Shown here one piece after another: positions 10,484-20,087 of a DNA stretch of 64,000 nucleotides (the first letter of the stretch is position 1; each line of letters starts with the position of its first letter). The stretch is from Methyloversatilis universalis EHg5 (GTDB lineage Bacteria > Pseudomonadota > Gammaproteobacteria > Burkholderiales > Rhodocyclaceae): assembly GCF_000378945.1 (NCBI RefSeq), contig NZ_KB900539.1, positions 3,788,588 through 3,852,587 of the forward strand, written 5' to 3'. A program made the position numbers and the translations under genes. Under the pieces are notes generated by a model. The model saw only the letters and a program-made list of their open reading frames with translations, was not told the DNA's origin and ran no database searches.

Positions 10484-12421
10484 TCAGGCGGCTGCGCGGC
10501 GGCGTGCGAAGAAACCGATCAGGCCCAGGCCGGCCATCAGCATGGCCCAGGTATCGGCTTCCGGCACCGGTGCGAGGGCGGCGTCGACCAGGCGGCCGGC
10601 GTTGTCCAGCGGGTTCGCGGCACCGTAGCGGCTGGCGGAAATCACGCCACCCAGACCGCCTTCGGCCACCGAGTCAGTGATGTATTCCTGCAGCGCCTGC
10701 TGGTAGGTGATGGTGTTGGTGGCGTTGTCGAACAGCACGCCCCAGGCCGCGAAAGCGTAACCATCTCCGCCGTTGGCGGTGAAGTCGATGGTGGTGAGCG
10801 ACACGGTGCGCACACCGGCCAGCGCCTTGCCGTCGAGCACCAGCACGGTGCCGTCATCCAGCGTGATGCTGATGACGCGGCTGCCAACCGGGCGCGTGGT
10901 GTCATACACGACGCGCATGCCGGCAACCTGGGAGAAACGGCCGTCGGCATTGCCGCTTTCCGAAGCGTTGGAAACCGAGTGTTCCATCATGGCCTTGAGC
11001 TGTTCGGCATTCACGCTCTGCGCGGTCTTCACCAGATTGGTGAAGGGCAGCACATCGAAGGTGTTGCCCACGGTCACGTCGCCGGCAGCGATCGAGGTGC
11101 GGATGCCGCCACCGTTCTGGATGGCGATGTCGGTGCCGCCGGCGTGGCGCATCGCGTCGGCCACCAGATTGCCAATGTTGGTTTCGGCATTGCGCACACC
11201 GGCGGTGAAGCTGCCCGGAGCACCGGCCACGCCGCGCGCGCCATTGAGTGACACCTGCGAAGTGCCGATGACAGTGGCGTTGAGCACGCTGATGTAGGAC
11301 TGCACCGGATCGACCACCGCGGTCTTCAGGAAGCTGTCGCCGCTCACGCGGTCGGCGTCGGCCGCGGCACCGCTCACGCGCAGCATGCGCGAGCCGTCGA
11401 TGGCGGTCACCGCGCCGGTGCTGTCGTCGATGGTGAGATTCAGTTCGCCGACATAGCGGTTGCCGAAATTCGAGGTGACCAGCGCGACATCGCGGCCGTC
11501 GGCGCCCTTCACCATCTGCGGCAGACCGGTGATGCCGCGGGTGTCGCCCGGAATCAGCGTGTTGTCGGCATTGGCCATCAGCTCGTGACCGCCGCCGGAC
11601 AGCACCACGTCCACATTGCGCAGCTGCGGGATGAGCACGTTGCGCTCGTTGGCCGCGTTCTGCAGATGGCTCATGACGATGACCGTGTTGGCGCCCTGGG
11701 CGCGCGCCGCGTCGATCTGGCCCTGCACGTGCGACACCAGCGCGTTCAGGTTCTGCGCTTCGGTATTGGTCGCGCTCCAGCCGGCGGTCATGTTCACCGC
11801 GCCGGTCGAGCTGATGCTGGGCAGCAGCGGCGTGGTCACGCCGACCACCGCCACCTTCTTGCCGCCGTCGGTGGTGAGCAGCGTGTAGGGCGCCACCTTG
11901 CCGGCTGAGGCCAGCGACGAGAACTCGGCGGTGGCACCGAAGTTCAGGTTGGACGACAGATAGGTGGTGCCGGACACAGCGGCGAAGCGCGCGGCCACCG
12001 TCGGACCGAGGTCGAATTCGTGATTGCCGAACACTGCGGCGTCAAAGCCGATGTGGCGCATCGCGATCGCGTCGTAGAAATCCTGGCCGCCGTCGCTGTA
12101 GGCGCTGCCCAGATTCACGAAGCTGGCGTTCAGGCGCGGGCCGGGCAGGAAGGCGTCGCCGGCGTTCAGCTTGAACACGGTGCGACCGGCGGCAGTTGCA
12201 GCCGATTCGGCGCCCGACATGACCGAAGCCAGACGGTCGATGCCGCCGTAGTAGGAAATCGCCTGCGAGGCGTTGTCGCGCAGATTGCCCTGGGCCGACA
12301 GCAGCCAGGATTCCTGGTCGCCGACATGCAGCAGCGTGAGGCCTTCGGCGAAGGCGGTGGATGCGAACAATGCGGACAGTGCGGCAGCGAGTGCCTGCTT
12401 GCGCAGCGGACGGGTATTCAT
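10484..12421 (-). CDS. PEP-CTERM-anchored 5'-nucleotidase
   Basis: Exported metallophosphatase (645 residues) of the UshA/5'-nucleotidase family that removes phosphate from nucleotides outside the cytoplasm. After a signal peptide (cleavage near TAFA-EGL) come the calcineurin-like metallophosphatase domain (about 27-330; LLHVGDQESW, LNAGDAF, FGNHEFDLG, VMSHLQ, SGGGHE) and the C-terminal 5'-nucleotidase substrate domain (about 370-590; ETNIGNLVADAMRHA, QNGGGIRTSI, NGGDGYAFA). The tail VPEADTWAMLMAGLGLIGF then ARRRAAA is a PEP-CTERM signal. AGGAG lies 8 bases before the ATG. Together with the adjacent nuclease it suggests extracellular DNA use or phosphate scavenging. Confidence 0.93.
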   Translation of the reverse strand: MNTRPLRKQALAAALSALFASTAFAEGLTLLHVGDQESWLLSAQGNLRDNASQAISYYGGIDRLASVMSGAESAATAAGRTVFKLNAGDAFLPGPRLNASFVNLGSAYSDGGQDFYDAIAMRHIGFDAAVFGNHEFDLGPTVAARFAAVSGTTYLSSNLNFGATAEFSSLASAGKVAPYTLLTTDGGKKVAVVGVTTPLLPSISSTGAVNMTAGWSATNTEAQNLNALVSHVQGQIDAARAQGANTVIVMSHLQNAANERNVLIPQLRNVDVVLSGGGHELMANADNTLIPGDTRGITGLPQMVKGADGRDVALVTSNFGNRYVGELNLTIDDSTGAVTAIDGSRMLRVSGAAADADRVSGDSFLKTAVVDPVQSYISVLNATVIGTSQVSLNGARGVAGAPGSFTAGVRNAETNIGNLVADAMRHAGGTDIAIQNGGGIRTSIAAGDVTVGNTFDVLPFTNLVKTAQSVNAEQLKAMMEHSVSNASESGNADGRFSQVAGMRVVYDTTRPVGSRVISITLDDGTVLVLDGKALAGVRTVSLTTIDFTANGGDGYAFAAWGVLFDNATNTITYQQALQEYITDSVAEGGLGGVISASRYGAANPLDNAGRLVDAALAPVPEADTWAMLMAGLGLIGFFARRRAAA

Positions 12422-12538
12422 GTTTCGGCTCCTGGAACGAGGTCGCCGGCGGAAAGCCGGCAGATGCGGAGCGCGAGACTAGGCGACCAACATGACCGCA
12501 CATGGGCCGGTTTTCTCCGGCTTGATGGTCCGAACGGA

Positions 12539-13747
12539 CTACCTTTCGCCGCGGGCGAACAGCGCCCAGATCAGGCAGCCGGTACCCAGCGTGCCGAAGG
12601 CGACGGTCCACGCCAGAGGGGTGTTCGTGCCCCCCGACAGATCGAGTGCGGCGCCGAAAACCAGCGGTGCGACAAAGCCGGCGCCGAAGCCGCCCAGCGA
12701 ATACAGCGCCATCGCGGCCCCCCGCTGGGCCGGCGGCGCAGCGTGTACGAGACCCGCGGTCAGCGAGGCCGAATCGGCCATGACCGTCACGTTGTACAGC
12801 GACAGCAGCGCGAGCAGCAGCCACCAGGGCGCGCCGACCGCCGCACCGGCCAGCCAGCACATCAGGCCGGACGCGAACATGACGCGCACGATCCAGCGGC
12901 TGCGGCCGACCTTGCCGGCCATTTCATTGCCCAGAATGCTGGCCGGCTGGCCCAGCAGCATGACCAGCGCCGCCGCTTCGGTCGGCGTCAGCCAGGGGGC
13001 GGCGGCAGACAGCGTCCAGCCGAAGGCGATGAAAGCCACCAGCCAGGAGCGCAGGCCGAACAGCTCCCAGCAATGCACCGCGTAGCCACTGACCAGTATG
13101 CGCACCCGCGGATGTGCCAGCACCGGGCCGAAGCGCGGCAGCCAGCGCGCTTCGTGCGCCGCCGGCGGTTTCACCTCTCCGATGCGCCACCACACCAGCG
13201 CTGCGGCCAGCACCGGCCCCAGTGCCATCAGGGCCACGGCGTGCTGCCAGCCGAAGGCGCGGCCGAGCGCGCCGGCGACCAGCAGCGCGGCGCTGGTGCC
13301 GATGCCGAAACTCGATGTGTAGAAAGCGATGTGGCGGGTGCCGGCATCGTGCGGCACCCGGTCGGCCAAGACGCGCAGGCCGGGCATGTAACAGCCGGCC
13401 AGCCCGGCCCCGCTGACCGCCTGGAACAGGGCGCCGGTCCATAGTCCGGTCGCGGCAAGCGCGAAGCCGGTCATGCCGAGCGCCATCAGCAGATTGGACA
13501 GCACGAACACCACCCGCGCATCGACGCGGTCGGTGGCGCCCGACAGGAAGGGCACCGCCACCATGTAGCCGAAGAAGAAGGCGCCGCCGATGAAACCGGC
13601 TTCGGCGCCGCTGAGCGACCACAGCGCCGACAGTTCGGTCAGGAAGGACGGAAAGGCCGCGAGGCTGGTCATGCCCAGCACCTCGGCGCTGCACATGAGC
13701 AGCGTGAGCCGCACCGTCGCCGAGGCGCTGCCGGCGGTCGCGCTCAC
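12539..13747 (-). CDS. Major facilitator superfamily transporter
   Basis: Inner-membrane MFS protein of 402 residues with about 12 hydrophobic helices; the loop SGATDRVDARVV after helix 2 and a second one after helix 8 resemble the MFS A-motif. The substrate cannot be read from sequence. The start is GTG at 13745-13747, which overlaps the stop of the small basic gene upstream by GTGA, so translation is probably coupled. The bioC-small-MFS order on one strand suggests a single transcript downstream of bioB. Confidence 0.85.
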   Translation of the reverse strand: MSATAGSASATVRLTLLMCSAEVLGMTSLAAFPSFLTELSALWSLSGAEAGFIGGAFFFGYMVAVPFLSGATDRVDARVVFVLSNLLMALGMTGFALAATGLWTGALFQAVSGAGLAGCYMPGLRVLADRVPHDAGTRHIAFYTSSFGIGTSAALLVAGALGRAFGWQHAVALMALGPVLAAALVWWRIGEVKPPAAHEARWLPRFGPVLAHPRVRILVSGYAVHCWELFGLRSWLVAFIAFGWTLSAAAPWLTPTEAAALVMLLGQPASILGNEMAGKVGRSRWIVRVMFASGLMCWLAGAAVGAPWWLLLALLSLYNVTVMADSASLTAGLVHAAPPAQRGAAMALYSLGGFGAGFVAPLVFGAALDLSGGTNTPLAWTVAFGTLGTGCLIWALFARGER

Positions 13748-13914
13748 TCGTCGCGCGACTTCAGCCAGGCCGCCTTCTGGCGGGCGCGACCGGCCTTCTT
13801 GTCGGTGCGCGCGTGCTCGCCGCCCTTGCGCAGCAGCGCCGCGGTGGCCAGCGGATTGCGCGGCTTCAGCGTGCGCGGCTTGCGACTGAGGCGGGCCGCG
13901 GTCTTTTCGTTCAT
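13744..13914 (-). CDS. Small basic protein between bioC and the MFS gene
   Basis: A 56-residue, strongly basic protein beginning MNEKTAARLSRKPRTLKPRN and ending AWLKSRDE. No signal peptide or membrane segment. Its ATG overlaps the bioC stop (ATGA) and its stop overlaps the GTG of the MFS gene (GTGA), so all three reading frames are tightly coupled, which strongly supports real translation. The RKPRTLKPRNPL segment recalls short basic proteins seen in other betaproteobacteria, from memory only. Function unknown; nucleic-acid binding is possible from the charge alone. Confidence 0.75.
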   Translation of the reverse strand: MNEKTAARLSRKPRTLKPRNPLATAALLRKGGEHARTDKKAGRARQKAAWLKSRDE

Positions 13915-14816
13915 CGCCGGCCGCCGCGCTCGAACTTGATGATGGCGCGGCCGTCTTCGGTCTGTTTCGGCTCGCCGCGCCAGGCGTGGCCGTAGATGAT
14001 TTCCATCGTGGCCGGCAGGCGGCCGTCCTCGGCGCGGCGCATCAGCGCCGCATCCAGCCGCGCACGGGCGCGCGGCGTGAGCAGTCCGCGCGGACGCCCG
14101 GCCAGCGCGGCCAGGCTGCCGGTATCGGCCAGATCGCGGTACAGCCCCTCGGGCGACGGGAAGGTGAGCGTGATGTGTTCCATGTCCATCACCGGCTCGG
14201 CAAAGCCGGCTTCGACCAGCATGTCGCCGACATCGTGCATGTCGATGAAGCGGTGGGCGCGGCCGGGCAGGCCGGCTTCGTCAAGCGCGGCGCGCAGTTC
14301 GCGCAGCGTGTCCGGCCCCAGCATGGAAAACATGAACAGGCCGCCCACCTTCAGCGTGCGCTGAATTTCGCGCAGCGCGGCCGGCAGCTCGGGCAGCCAG
14401 TGCAGCGCCATGTTGGACCACACCATGTCCTGACTGCGCGGTGCGACCGGCAGCGCGGCGATGTCGGCGCGCACGACGGCGGTCTGGCTGCCGCCAAGCA
14501 CGCCGGGCAGCCAGCGCCGCCAGCGTGGCGTACGGCTCGCCGCCTGCGCCAGCAGTGCGGCCGAACGGTCCAGCCCCAGCATCAGCGCGTCCGGGTAGCG
14601 TGCCCGCAGCGGCTGCAGGTCGGCCCCGCTGCCACAGCCCAGATCGAGCAGTCGCGCCGGCTTCAGCGTGACCAGATCGAGCCGCTCCGCCATCCGGCGG
14701 GCCACTTCGCGGTGCAGGACTGCAGCGCTGTCGAAGCGCGCCGGCGCAATCTCGAAGCCATGCGCGACGGCACGGGCATCGAGTGCGTAGTCCGGAGGAA
14801 CGGTGGGCGTGGCCAA
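13911..14816 (-). CDS. bioC: Malonyl-ACP O-methyltransferase BioC
   Basis: SAM-dependent methyltransferase that methylates malonyl-ACP to open the pimelate branch of biotin synthesis. The 301-residue product has the motif I LLDLGCGSGADLQPL (about 57-71), the SNMALHWL segment and LKVGGLFMFSMLGPDTLREL, all typical of BioC. The start is TTG at 14814-14816 (MATPTVPPDY); there is no upstream ATG or GTG in the 7-base gap after bioB. It sits between bioB and the small basic gene. bioA, bioD and bioF are not in the window. Confidence 0.9.
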   Translation of the reverse strand: MATPTVPPDYALDARAVAHGFEIAPARFDSAAVLHREVARRMAERLDLVTLKPARLLDLGCGSGADLQPLRARYPDALMLGLDRSAALLAQAASRTPRWRRWLPGVLGGSQTAVVRADIAALPVAPRSQDMVWSNMALHWLPELPAALREIQRTLKVGGLFMFSMLGPDTLRELRAALDEAGLPGRAHRFIDMHDVGDMLVEAGFAEPVMDMEHITLTFPSPEGLYRDLADTGSLAALAGRPRGLLTPRARARLDAALMRRAEDGRLPATMEIIYGHAWRGEPKQTEDGRAIIKFERGGRR

Positions 14817-14823
14817 GCCGGGT

Positions 14824-15804
14824 TCAGACCGATTTCAGTCCCAGGCGCTCGAACAGGCGGCGGTCGTTCTCCGCCTGCGGGTTGCCGGTGGTGAGCAGCT
14901 TGTCGCCGTAGAAGATCGAATTGGCGCCGGCGAGGAAGCACATCGCCTGCATTTCGTCGCTCATCAGTTCGCGGCCGGCAGACAGGCGCACATAGCTCTT
15001 CGGCATCGTGATACGGGCAGCGGCGATGGTGCGCACGAATTCGAACGGGTCGAGATCCGGCGCGTCGGCCAGCGGCGTGCCTTCGACCTTCACCAGATTG
15101 TTGATCGGCACCGATTCCGGCGGCGTGTCCATGGACGCCAGCGTGGAAATCAGGCCGGCACGCGCGCGACGGGTTTCACCCATGCCGACGATGCCGCCGC
15201 AGCACACATTCATGCCGGCTTCGCGCACCGCTTCCAGCGTGTCGAAACGGTCGCCCTGGGTGCGGGTGCCGATCACCTCGCCGTAGTACTCCGGCGCGGT
15301 GTCGATGTTGTGGTTGTAGTAGTCGAGACCGGCGTCCTTCAGCTTTTCGGCCTGACCTTCACGCAGCAGACCCAGCGTGGCGCAGGTCTGCAGACCGAGG
15401 CCTTTCACCGCCGCAATCATTTCGGTCACCTTGTCGAGGTCGCGGTCCTTCGGGCCGCGCCAGGCAGCACCCATGCAGAAGCGGGTGGCCCCGGCGTCCT
15501 TCGCGGCGCGGGCGGCGGCCAGCACTTCGTCGACCGGCAGCAGTTCCTGGCTGGTCACGCCGGTGTCGTGGCGCACCGACTGCGGGCAGTAGCCGCAGTC
15601 TTCCGGACAGCCGCCGGTCTTGATCGACAGCAGCGTCGAGCGCTGGATGGCATTGGCATCGAAGTTCTCGCGATGTACCGTCTGGGCGCGGAACAGCAGA
15701 TCGTTGAACGGCAGCGCGAACAGCGCCTCGACCTGTTCGACGGTCCAGCGCTGGGCGGGCTGCGAACGGGAGGACGGCGGCAGATGAATGACCTGGGTGT
15801 GCAT
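14824..15804 (-). CDS. bioB: Biotin synthase
   Basis: Radical-SAM enzyme that inserts sulfur into dethiobiotin. The 326-residue product has the cluster-binding [11 protein letters not shown] motif (about residues 66-76), [25 protein letters not shown] and [10 protein letters not shown], and the C-terminal [17 protein letters not shown], all diagnostic of BioB. It is divergent from comF with a 71-base gap that should hold both promoters. bioC follows after 7 bases. Confidence 0.98.
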   Translation of the reverse strand: MHTQVIHLPPSSRSQPAQRWTVEQVEALFALPFNDLLFRAQTVHRENFDANAIQRSTLLSIKTGGCPEDCGYCPQSVRHDTGVTSQELLPVDEVLAAARAAKDAGATRFCMGAAWRGPKDRDLDKVTEMIAAVKGLGLQTCATLGLLREGQAEKLKDAGLDYYNHNIDTAPEYYGEVIGTRTQGDRFDTLEAVREAGMNVCCGGIVGMGETRRARAGLISTLASMDTPPESVPINNLVKVEGTPLADAPDLDPFEFVRTIAAARITMPKSYVRLSAGRELMSDEMQAMCFLAGANSIFYGDKLLTTGNPQAENDRRLFERLGLKSV

Positions 15805-15875
15805 GGGTACGGAAGAGGCGCACGCGAATGCGCCGGAACGGCGAAGCCGCCATTTTCGTCGAAAACAGGGGCTTC

Positions 15876-16604
15876 ATGTTGCAGCGCGTGATGAGGGTCG
15901 CGCCGGCCCGGCGCATCGCCCGCCTGCTGGACGCGCTGCTGCCGCAGGACTGCGTGCTGTGCGGTCTGCGCGCGGGCGACAGCCCGCTGTGTGCCGGCTG
16001 CCGCGCCGATCTGCCGGCCCTGCCCGCCGCCCATTGCCCGGTGTGCGCACTGCCGGTGGCGACCGCGCAGGTGTGCGGCCGCTGCCTCAAGCACCCGCCC
16101 GCCTTCGATGCCACGCTGGCGCTGTGGTGCTACGCGGCGCCGGCCGACCACCTGATCCACGCGCTGAAATTCCATGCCCGGCTGCCGCTTGCTCGCTTCT
16201 TCGCCGACGCGCTCGCGGCGCTCGATCTGCCGCCGGTCGACCGTCTTCTGGCCATGCCGCTGCACCCGCGCCGGCTGGCCGAACGCGGCTTCAATCCGTC
16301 GGTGGAGATCGCGCGTGCGCTGGCCCGGCGCACCGGAGTGACCTTCGACGCCTTCGCGCTGGAGCGGCTGCACGACACGCCGCCTCAGCGCGAACTGGCG
16401 TGGTCGCAGCGGCGACGCAATGTGCGCGGCGCGTTCGCGCTGCACCGCGACGCGGACGTACGCGGCCTGCATGTGGCGGTGGTGGACGACGTGCTCACCA
16501 CCGGCGCCAGCCTGCACGAACTGGCCCGGGTGCTGAAGGCCGGCGGCGCACTTACGGTGACCGCGCTGGTGCTGGCGCGCACGCCGAAGCTGCGCGGGCG
16601 CTGA
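15876..16604 (+). CDS. ComF family phosphoribosyltransferase-like protein
   Basis: Homologue of ComFC, linked to natural transformation in competent bacteria. The 242-residue protein has an N-terminal zinc-ribbon-like double cysteine set (CVLCG, CAGC, CPVCA, CGRCL) and a C-terminal phosphoribosyltransferase fold with the PRPP-loop VAVVDDVLTTGAS. The chosen ATG at 15876 follows CAGGGG; an in-frame ATG at 15828 is possible but would overlap the promoter region of bioB. trmL follows in the same direction. Confidence 0.88.
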   Translation: MLQRVMRVAPARRIARLLDALLPQDCVLCGLRAGDSPLCAGCRADLPALPAAHCPVCALPVATAQVCGRCLKHPPAFDATLALWCYAAPADHLIHALKFHARLPLARFFADALAALDLPPVDRLLAMPLHPRRLAERGFNPSVEIARALARRTGVTFDAFALERLHDTPPQRELAWSQRRRNVRGAFALHRDADVRGLHVAVVDDVLTTGASLHELARVLKAGGALTVTALVLARTPKLRGR

Positions 16605-16663
16605 ATGCGTGCGCACCGCCGATCCGCGGCACAATCCGGCCTCCGATCGATTCCGCACGCCCC

Positions 16664-17149
16664 ATGTTCCACATCGTCCTGTACCAGCCGGAAATTCCGC
16701 CCAACACCGGTAACGTGATGCGCCTGTGCGCCAATGGCGGCTTCAGGCTGCATCTGGTGAAGCCGCTCGGCTTCGACATCAGCGACAAGCACCTGAAGCG
16801 CGCCGGCATGGACTACCGCGATCTGGTGAATGTGACGGTGCACGAGAACTGGGCGGCGCTGGCGGACGCGCTGGCCCTGCAGCCGGACGACGGCCGGCTG
16901 TACGCGCTGAGCACCCGCGGCCGTACGCCGCACACGCAGCCGCAGTACCGCGCCGGCGACATTTTCCTGTTCGGACAGGAAACCGCCGGACTGCCGCAGA
17001 CGCTGCTGGACACCGTGCCGGAAGCGCAGCGTCTGCGCATTCCGATGCGCCCGGACAGCCGCAGCCTGAATCTGAGCAATTCGGTCGCCATCGTGGCCTA
17101 CGAGGCTTGGCGACAGCACGGATTCGACGGGGCCTTGCAGCCCGGGTAA
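16664..17149 (+). CDS. trmL: tRNA (cytidine/uridine-34-2'-O)-methyltransferase TrmL
   Basis: SPOUT-class methyltransferase that methylates the ribose of the wobble base in tRNA-Leu. The 161-residue product begins MFHIVLYQPEIPPNTGNVMR, a hallmark of the family, and has the knotted C-terminal motifs LFGQETAGLP and IPMRPDSRSLNLSNSVAIVAYE (split here across the last two motifs). The long open frame upstream in this register is not part of the gene. It converges on gpsA. Confidence 0.95.
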   Translation: MFHIVLYQPEIPPNTGNVMRLCANGGFRLHLVKPLGFDISDKHLKRAGMDYRDLVNVTVHENWAALADALALQPDDGRLYALSTRGRTPHTQPQYRAGDIFLFGQETAGLPQTLLDTVPEAQRLRIPMRPDSRSLNLSNSVAIVAYEAWRQHGFDGALQPG

Positions 17150-17161
17150 AGGTCGCCGGCC

Positions 17162-18151
17162 TCAGCCGGCGGTTTCGACCTTGGGGTCGCGCGCCAGCAG
17201 GCGTTCGACCGCCTGCGGGGCGGCCAGACGGCCATCGAGCACCGCCGCCACCGCCTGCGTGATCGGCATGTCGACGCCCAGGCGGGTGGCCAGCGCAGCG
17301 GCTTCGCGTGCGGTGGGCACGCCTTCGGCGACATGGCCAAGCGTGGCCAGCACCTCGTCCAGCGTACGGCCTTCGGCCAGCAGCAGGCCGACCCGCCGGT
17401 TGCGCGACAGGTCGCCGGTACAGGTCAGGATCAGATCGCCCATGCCGGCCAGACCCATGAAGGTCTGAGTGCGACCGCCGAGGGCAACGCCGAGGCGGGC
17501 GATTTCGGCCAGACCGCGGGTGATCAGTGCGGCGCGGGCATTCATGCCGAAACCCAGGCCGTCGCACACGCCGGTAGCGATCGCCATCACGTTCTTCACC
17601 GCACCGCCGACTTCGACGCCAGCCAGATCGTCGTTGGCGTACAGCCGCAGCCGCGGGCTGTGCAGCGTGCTCACCACCGACTGCGCGAAAGCGAGGTCCT
17701 CGCTGGCGACGGTGATCGCGGTCGGCTGGCCACGCGCCACCTCGATCGCGAAACTGGGGCCGCTGAAGGCGCCGCGGGCGACACCGGCCGGCAGCAGTTC
17801 GCGCGCCACCGCGTGCGGCAGCAGGCCGCTGCCCTGTTCGAAGCCCTTGCACGCCCACAGCACCGCCGGCACCGCCGACTGCGCGACGGCGGCCAGCGAT
17901 GCACGCAGGCCGGCGATCGGCGTGGCGATCAGTGCGAGCTCACAGCCGGCGAGCGCGGCCGGCAGATCATCGTGGATGGAAATGGACGCTGGCAGCGCGA
18001 TGCCCGGCAGCAGGCGCTCATTGCGACCGGTAGTGCGCAGTTCAGCGGCGTGGCCGTCGTCGCGGGTCCGCAGTCGGACCTCATGATCGGCCGCATAGGC
18101 GACCGCCAGCGCGGTGCCCCAGGCACCGGCGCCGAGTATGCAAAGTTTCAT
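17162..18151 (-). CDS. gpsA: Glycerol-3-phosphate dehydrogenase [NAD(P)+]
   Basis: Reduces dihydroxyacetone phosphate to sn-glycerol-3-phosphate for phospholipid synthesis; cytoplasmic. The 329-residue product has the dinucleotide fold [13 protein letters not shown] at the N-terminus, [27 protein letters not shown], the active-site lysine in [13 protein letters not shown] and [12 protein letters not shown]. Start MKLCILG at 18149-18151. It is the last gene of the rhodanese-grxC-secB-SH3-gpsA run, which parallels E. coli yibN-grxC-secB-gpsA. Confidence 0.97.
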   Translation of the reverse strand: MKLCILGAGAWGTALAVAYAADHEVRLRTRDDGHAAELRTTGRNERLLPGIALPASISIHDDLPAALAGCELALIATPIAGLRASLAAVAQSAVPAVLWACKGFEQGSGLLPHAVARELLPAGVARGAFSGPSFAIEVARGQPTAITVASEDLAFAQSVVSTLHSPRLRLYANDDLAGVEVGGAVKNVMAIATGVCDGLGFGMNARAALITRGLAEIARLGVALGGRTQTFMGLAGMGDLILTCTGDLSRNRRVGLLLAEGRTLDEVLATLGHVAEGVPTAREAAALATRLGVDMPITQAVAAVLDGRLAAPQAVERLLARDPKVETAG

Positions 18152-18167
18152 GCGGATTGCGGGTGCG

Positions 18168-18617
18168 TCACAGCCCCCACACCTGGCTGATGCGGACAAA
18201 GCCGCTCTGGCCATCGCGGTGCTTCACCCGCGTCCAGCCGGCCGGCGCCTGCTCGTTGAGCAGCGGTTCCAGCAGCACCCGGCGTTCGGCTTCGAACACC
18301 AGCGGTGCGCCGTCTTCAGGCTTGGCGAGCACGCGCGCCTTTTCTGCGGTCACGATGACCGAGCGCTGCGGCGACAGGGCGGACGATTCCACCCAGGCCA
18401 GCATGCCGCCCGGTTCGCGCACCTTGACCCAGCCGGCCTGAGTGCGCACGACTTCGACCGGCGTCTGGCGCGCGATCACATACTGCTGGCGCGCCTGCTT
18501 CGACGGCGCGTCGTACAGCACGGCCACGTCGGCAAGCGAGCGGTATTCGAGCCCCGCCGCCAGGGCGGCGGGCGCGAGGGCGACGGCGGCAAGCGCCGCC
18601 AGCGCAAGACGCTTCAT
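18168..18617 (-). CDS. Exported SH3-domain protein
   Basis: Periplasmic protein of 149 residues: signal peptide (about 1-21, LAPAALAAG) then two short SH3b-like repeats (AVLYDAPS...[30 protein letters not shown]...[15 protein letters not shown]). Such domains usually bind peptidoglycan or mediate envelope interactions. The start ATG overlaps the secB stop as TGATG; a GTG directly upstream is an alternative. It is placed between secB and gpsA, which are adjacent in E. coli. Confidence 0.82.
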   Translation of the reverse strand: MKRLALAALAAVALAPAALAAGLEYRSLADVAVLYDAPSKQARQQYVIARQTPVEVVRTQAGWVKVREPGGMLAWVESSALSPQRSVIVTAEKARVLAKPEDGAPLVFEAERRVLLEPLLNEQAPAGWTRVKHRDGQSGFVRISQVWGL

Positions 18618-19096
18618 CACTGAACGGTGGGCGCGCCGTTCTGGGCCTGGTCAGCCTGGGCACGCTGCTGATACAGCGCCTCGAAGTTCACCGGAGCCAG
18701 CACCACCGGCGGGAAGCCGGCGCGGTTCACCGCGTCCGACACGCTTTCGCGGGCGTACGGGAACAGGATGTTCGGGCAAGCGATGCCGAGGATGGGCTGC
18801 AGGTCTTCCTGCGGCACGTTGCGGATCTGGAAGATGCCGGCCTGACGCACTTCGACCAGGAACATGGTCTTTTCAGCGATCTTGGCAGTGACGGTGACGG
18901 TGAGCGTCACGTCGTACACGCCGTCCTGCACCGCCTTGCCTTCGGTCTGCAGCTGGATCTGCACGTTCGGGTTGTCGCGCGTCAGGAAGATTTCCGGCGC
19001 ATTCGGCACTTCGATCGACAGGTCCTTCACATAGACCTTCTCGATCGAGAACACCGGGCCCTGGGGCTGTTGGGGTTGCACTGCTTCGTCGGCCAT
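18617..19096 (-). CDS. secB: Protein-export chaperone SecB
   Basis: Tetrameric cytoplasmic chaperone that keeps precursor proteins unfolded and delivers them to SecA. The 159-residue protein has [20 protein letters not shown] at its start and [25 protein letters not shown], the hallmark SecB region, near the end; start [10 protein letters not shown]. It overlaps the SH3 gene and follows grxC by 35 bases. Confidence 0.97.
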   Translation of the reverse strand: MADEAVQPQQPQGPVFSIEKVYVKDLSIEVPNAPEIFLTRDNPNVQIQLQTEGKAVQDGVYDVTLTVTVTAKIAEKTMFLVEVRQAGIFQIRNVPQEDLQPILGIACPNILFPYARESVSDAVNRAGFPPVVLAPVNFEALYQQRAQADQAQNGAPTVQ

Positions 19097-19131
19097 ATCT
19101 CTATTCTCGGTGGGTGATGAACGCCGCAGGG

Positions 19132-19389
19132 TCAGCCCTGCAGCAGCGGATCCAGCTTGCCTTCGCGGTCGAGCGCGTGCAGTTCGTCGCACCCGCCCAC
19201 ATGGAAGTCGTCGATGTAGATCTGCGGCACGGTACGCCGGCCGGTTTTCTCCATCATTTCAGCGCGACGCGACGGGTCTTCGTCGACGCGCACCTTTTCG
19301 ATGTCGGTCACGCCCTTGGCCGCGAGCAGCCGCTCTGCCCGCACGCAGTACGGGCAGTAGCCGCTGGTGTACATCAGCACATGGGCCAT
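19132..19389 (-). CDS. grxC: Glutaredoxin 3
   Basis: Small cytoplasmic thiol-disulfide oxidoreductase (85 residues) using glutathione, with the CPYC dithiol active site (residues 12-15), the TVPQIYID cis-proline segment and the GGCDELHAL glutathione-binding motif. It starts 4 bases after the rhodanese gene and lies in the yibN-grxC-secB-gpsA-like operon. Confidence 0.97.
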   Translation of the reverse strand: MAHVLMYTSGYCPYCVRAERLLAAKGVTDIEKVRVDEDPSRRAEMMEKTGRRTVPQIYIDDFHVGGCDELHALDREGKLDPLLQG

Positions 19390-19393
19390 GGCG

Positions 19394-19810
19394 TCACTTC
19401 TTGGTCAGCGGCAGCCCGGCCTGTTCCCAGGCACCGATGCCACCGTCGAGCGCAAACACCTTGTCGAAACCGGCCTTGCGCAGCGCGGCGCAGGCGCTGG
19501 CCGAACGGTGGCCGCTGGCGCAGACGACGATGAGCGGCCGATCCTTGTACTTTGCCAGATCCCCCAGTCGCGACTCGATCTGGCCGGACGGGATGTGGCG
19601 CGAACCGGCGACGCGGCCGGTGGCCCATTCGGCCTGTTCGCGCACGTCGATCACCTGCGCGTCCTCGCGGTTGATCAGCTGGGTGGCCTGGGCCGGCGAC
19701 ACGCGCGGGCCGAAGGTTTTCTGGCGCAGCGTCATCACGATCAGGGCGATGCCGCTGCCGAGCGCGGTGATGGCCCAGATGTAGTTGTTGTTCTGAGTGA
19801 GGAAATCCAT
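19394..19810 (-). CDS. Membrane-anchored rhodanese (YibN-like)
   Basis: Protein of 138 residues with one N-terminal membrane helix (about 10-30, NYIWAITALGSGIALIVM) and a cytoplasm-facing rhodanese domain; active-site loop CASGHRSA with the catalytic cysteine. It resembles E. coli YibN in both architecture and position at the head of the grxC-secB-gpsA operon. Substrate unknown. The 277-base gap between this gene and gpmA shows no gene and must contain the two divergent promoters. Confidence 0.9.
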   Translation of the reverse strand: MDFLTQNNNYIWAITALGSGIALIVMTLRQKTFGPRVSPAQATQLINREDAQVIDVREQAEWATGRVAGSRHIPSGQIESRLGDLAKYKDRPLIVVCASGHRSASACAALRKAGFDKVFALDGGIGAWEQAGLPLTKK

Positions 19811-20087
19811 GGGGAGGAGAGGCTGGAGAGCAGTGTGGGCGGGGCGGTCCGGGGCTGGAAACGGCCTCCTGTAACGGGGTCCGCATCATCACCGGGAACG
19901 GCTCATCCGGCAACGGCCGGATTGCAAGCTGTCATGTCCGGGCCAATTTTTACCGGGCCGCGCGCTGCGTTTTCTGGGAAAATACGCATTTTAGCCCAAG
20001 CGCGGTCCGTCCACCTGCAGACCACGAGTCCGCAGTGCAGCACGTCTCACCGGGGCGTCGCGCGTCACCACATAGCCCACCCGAAAT

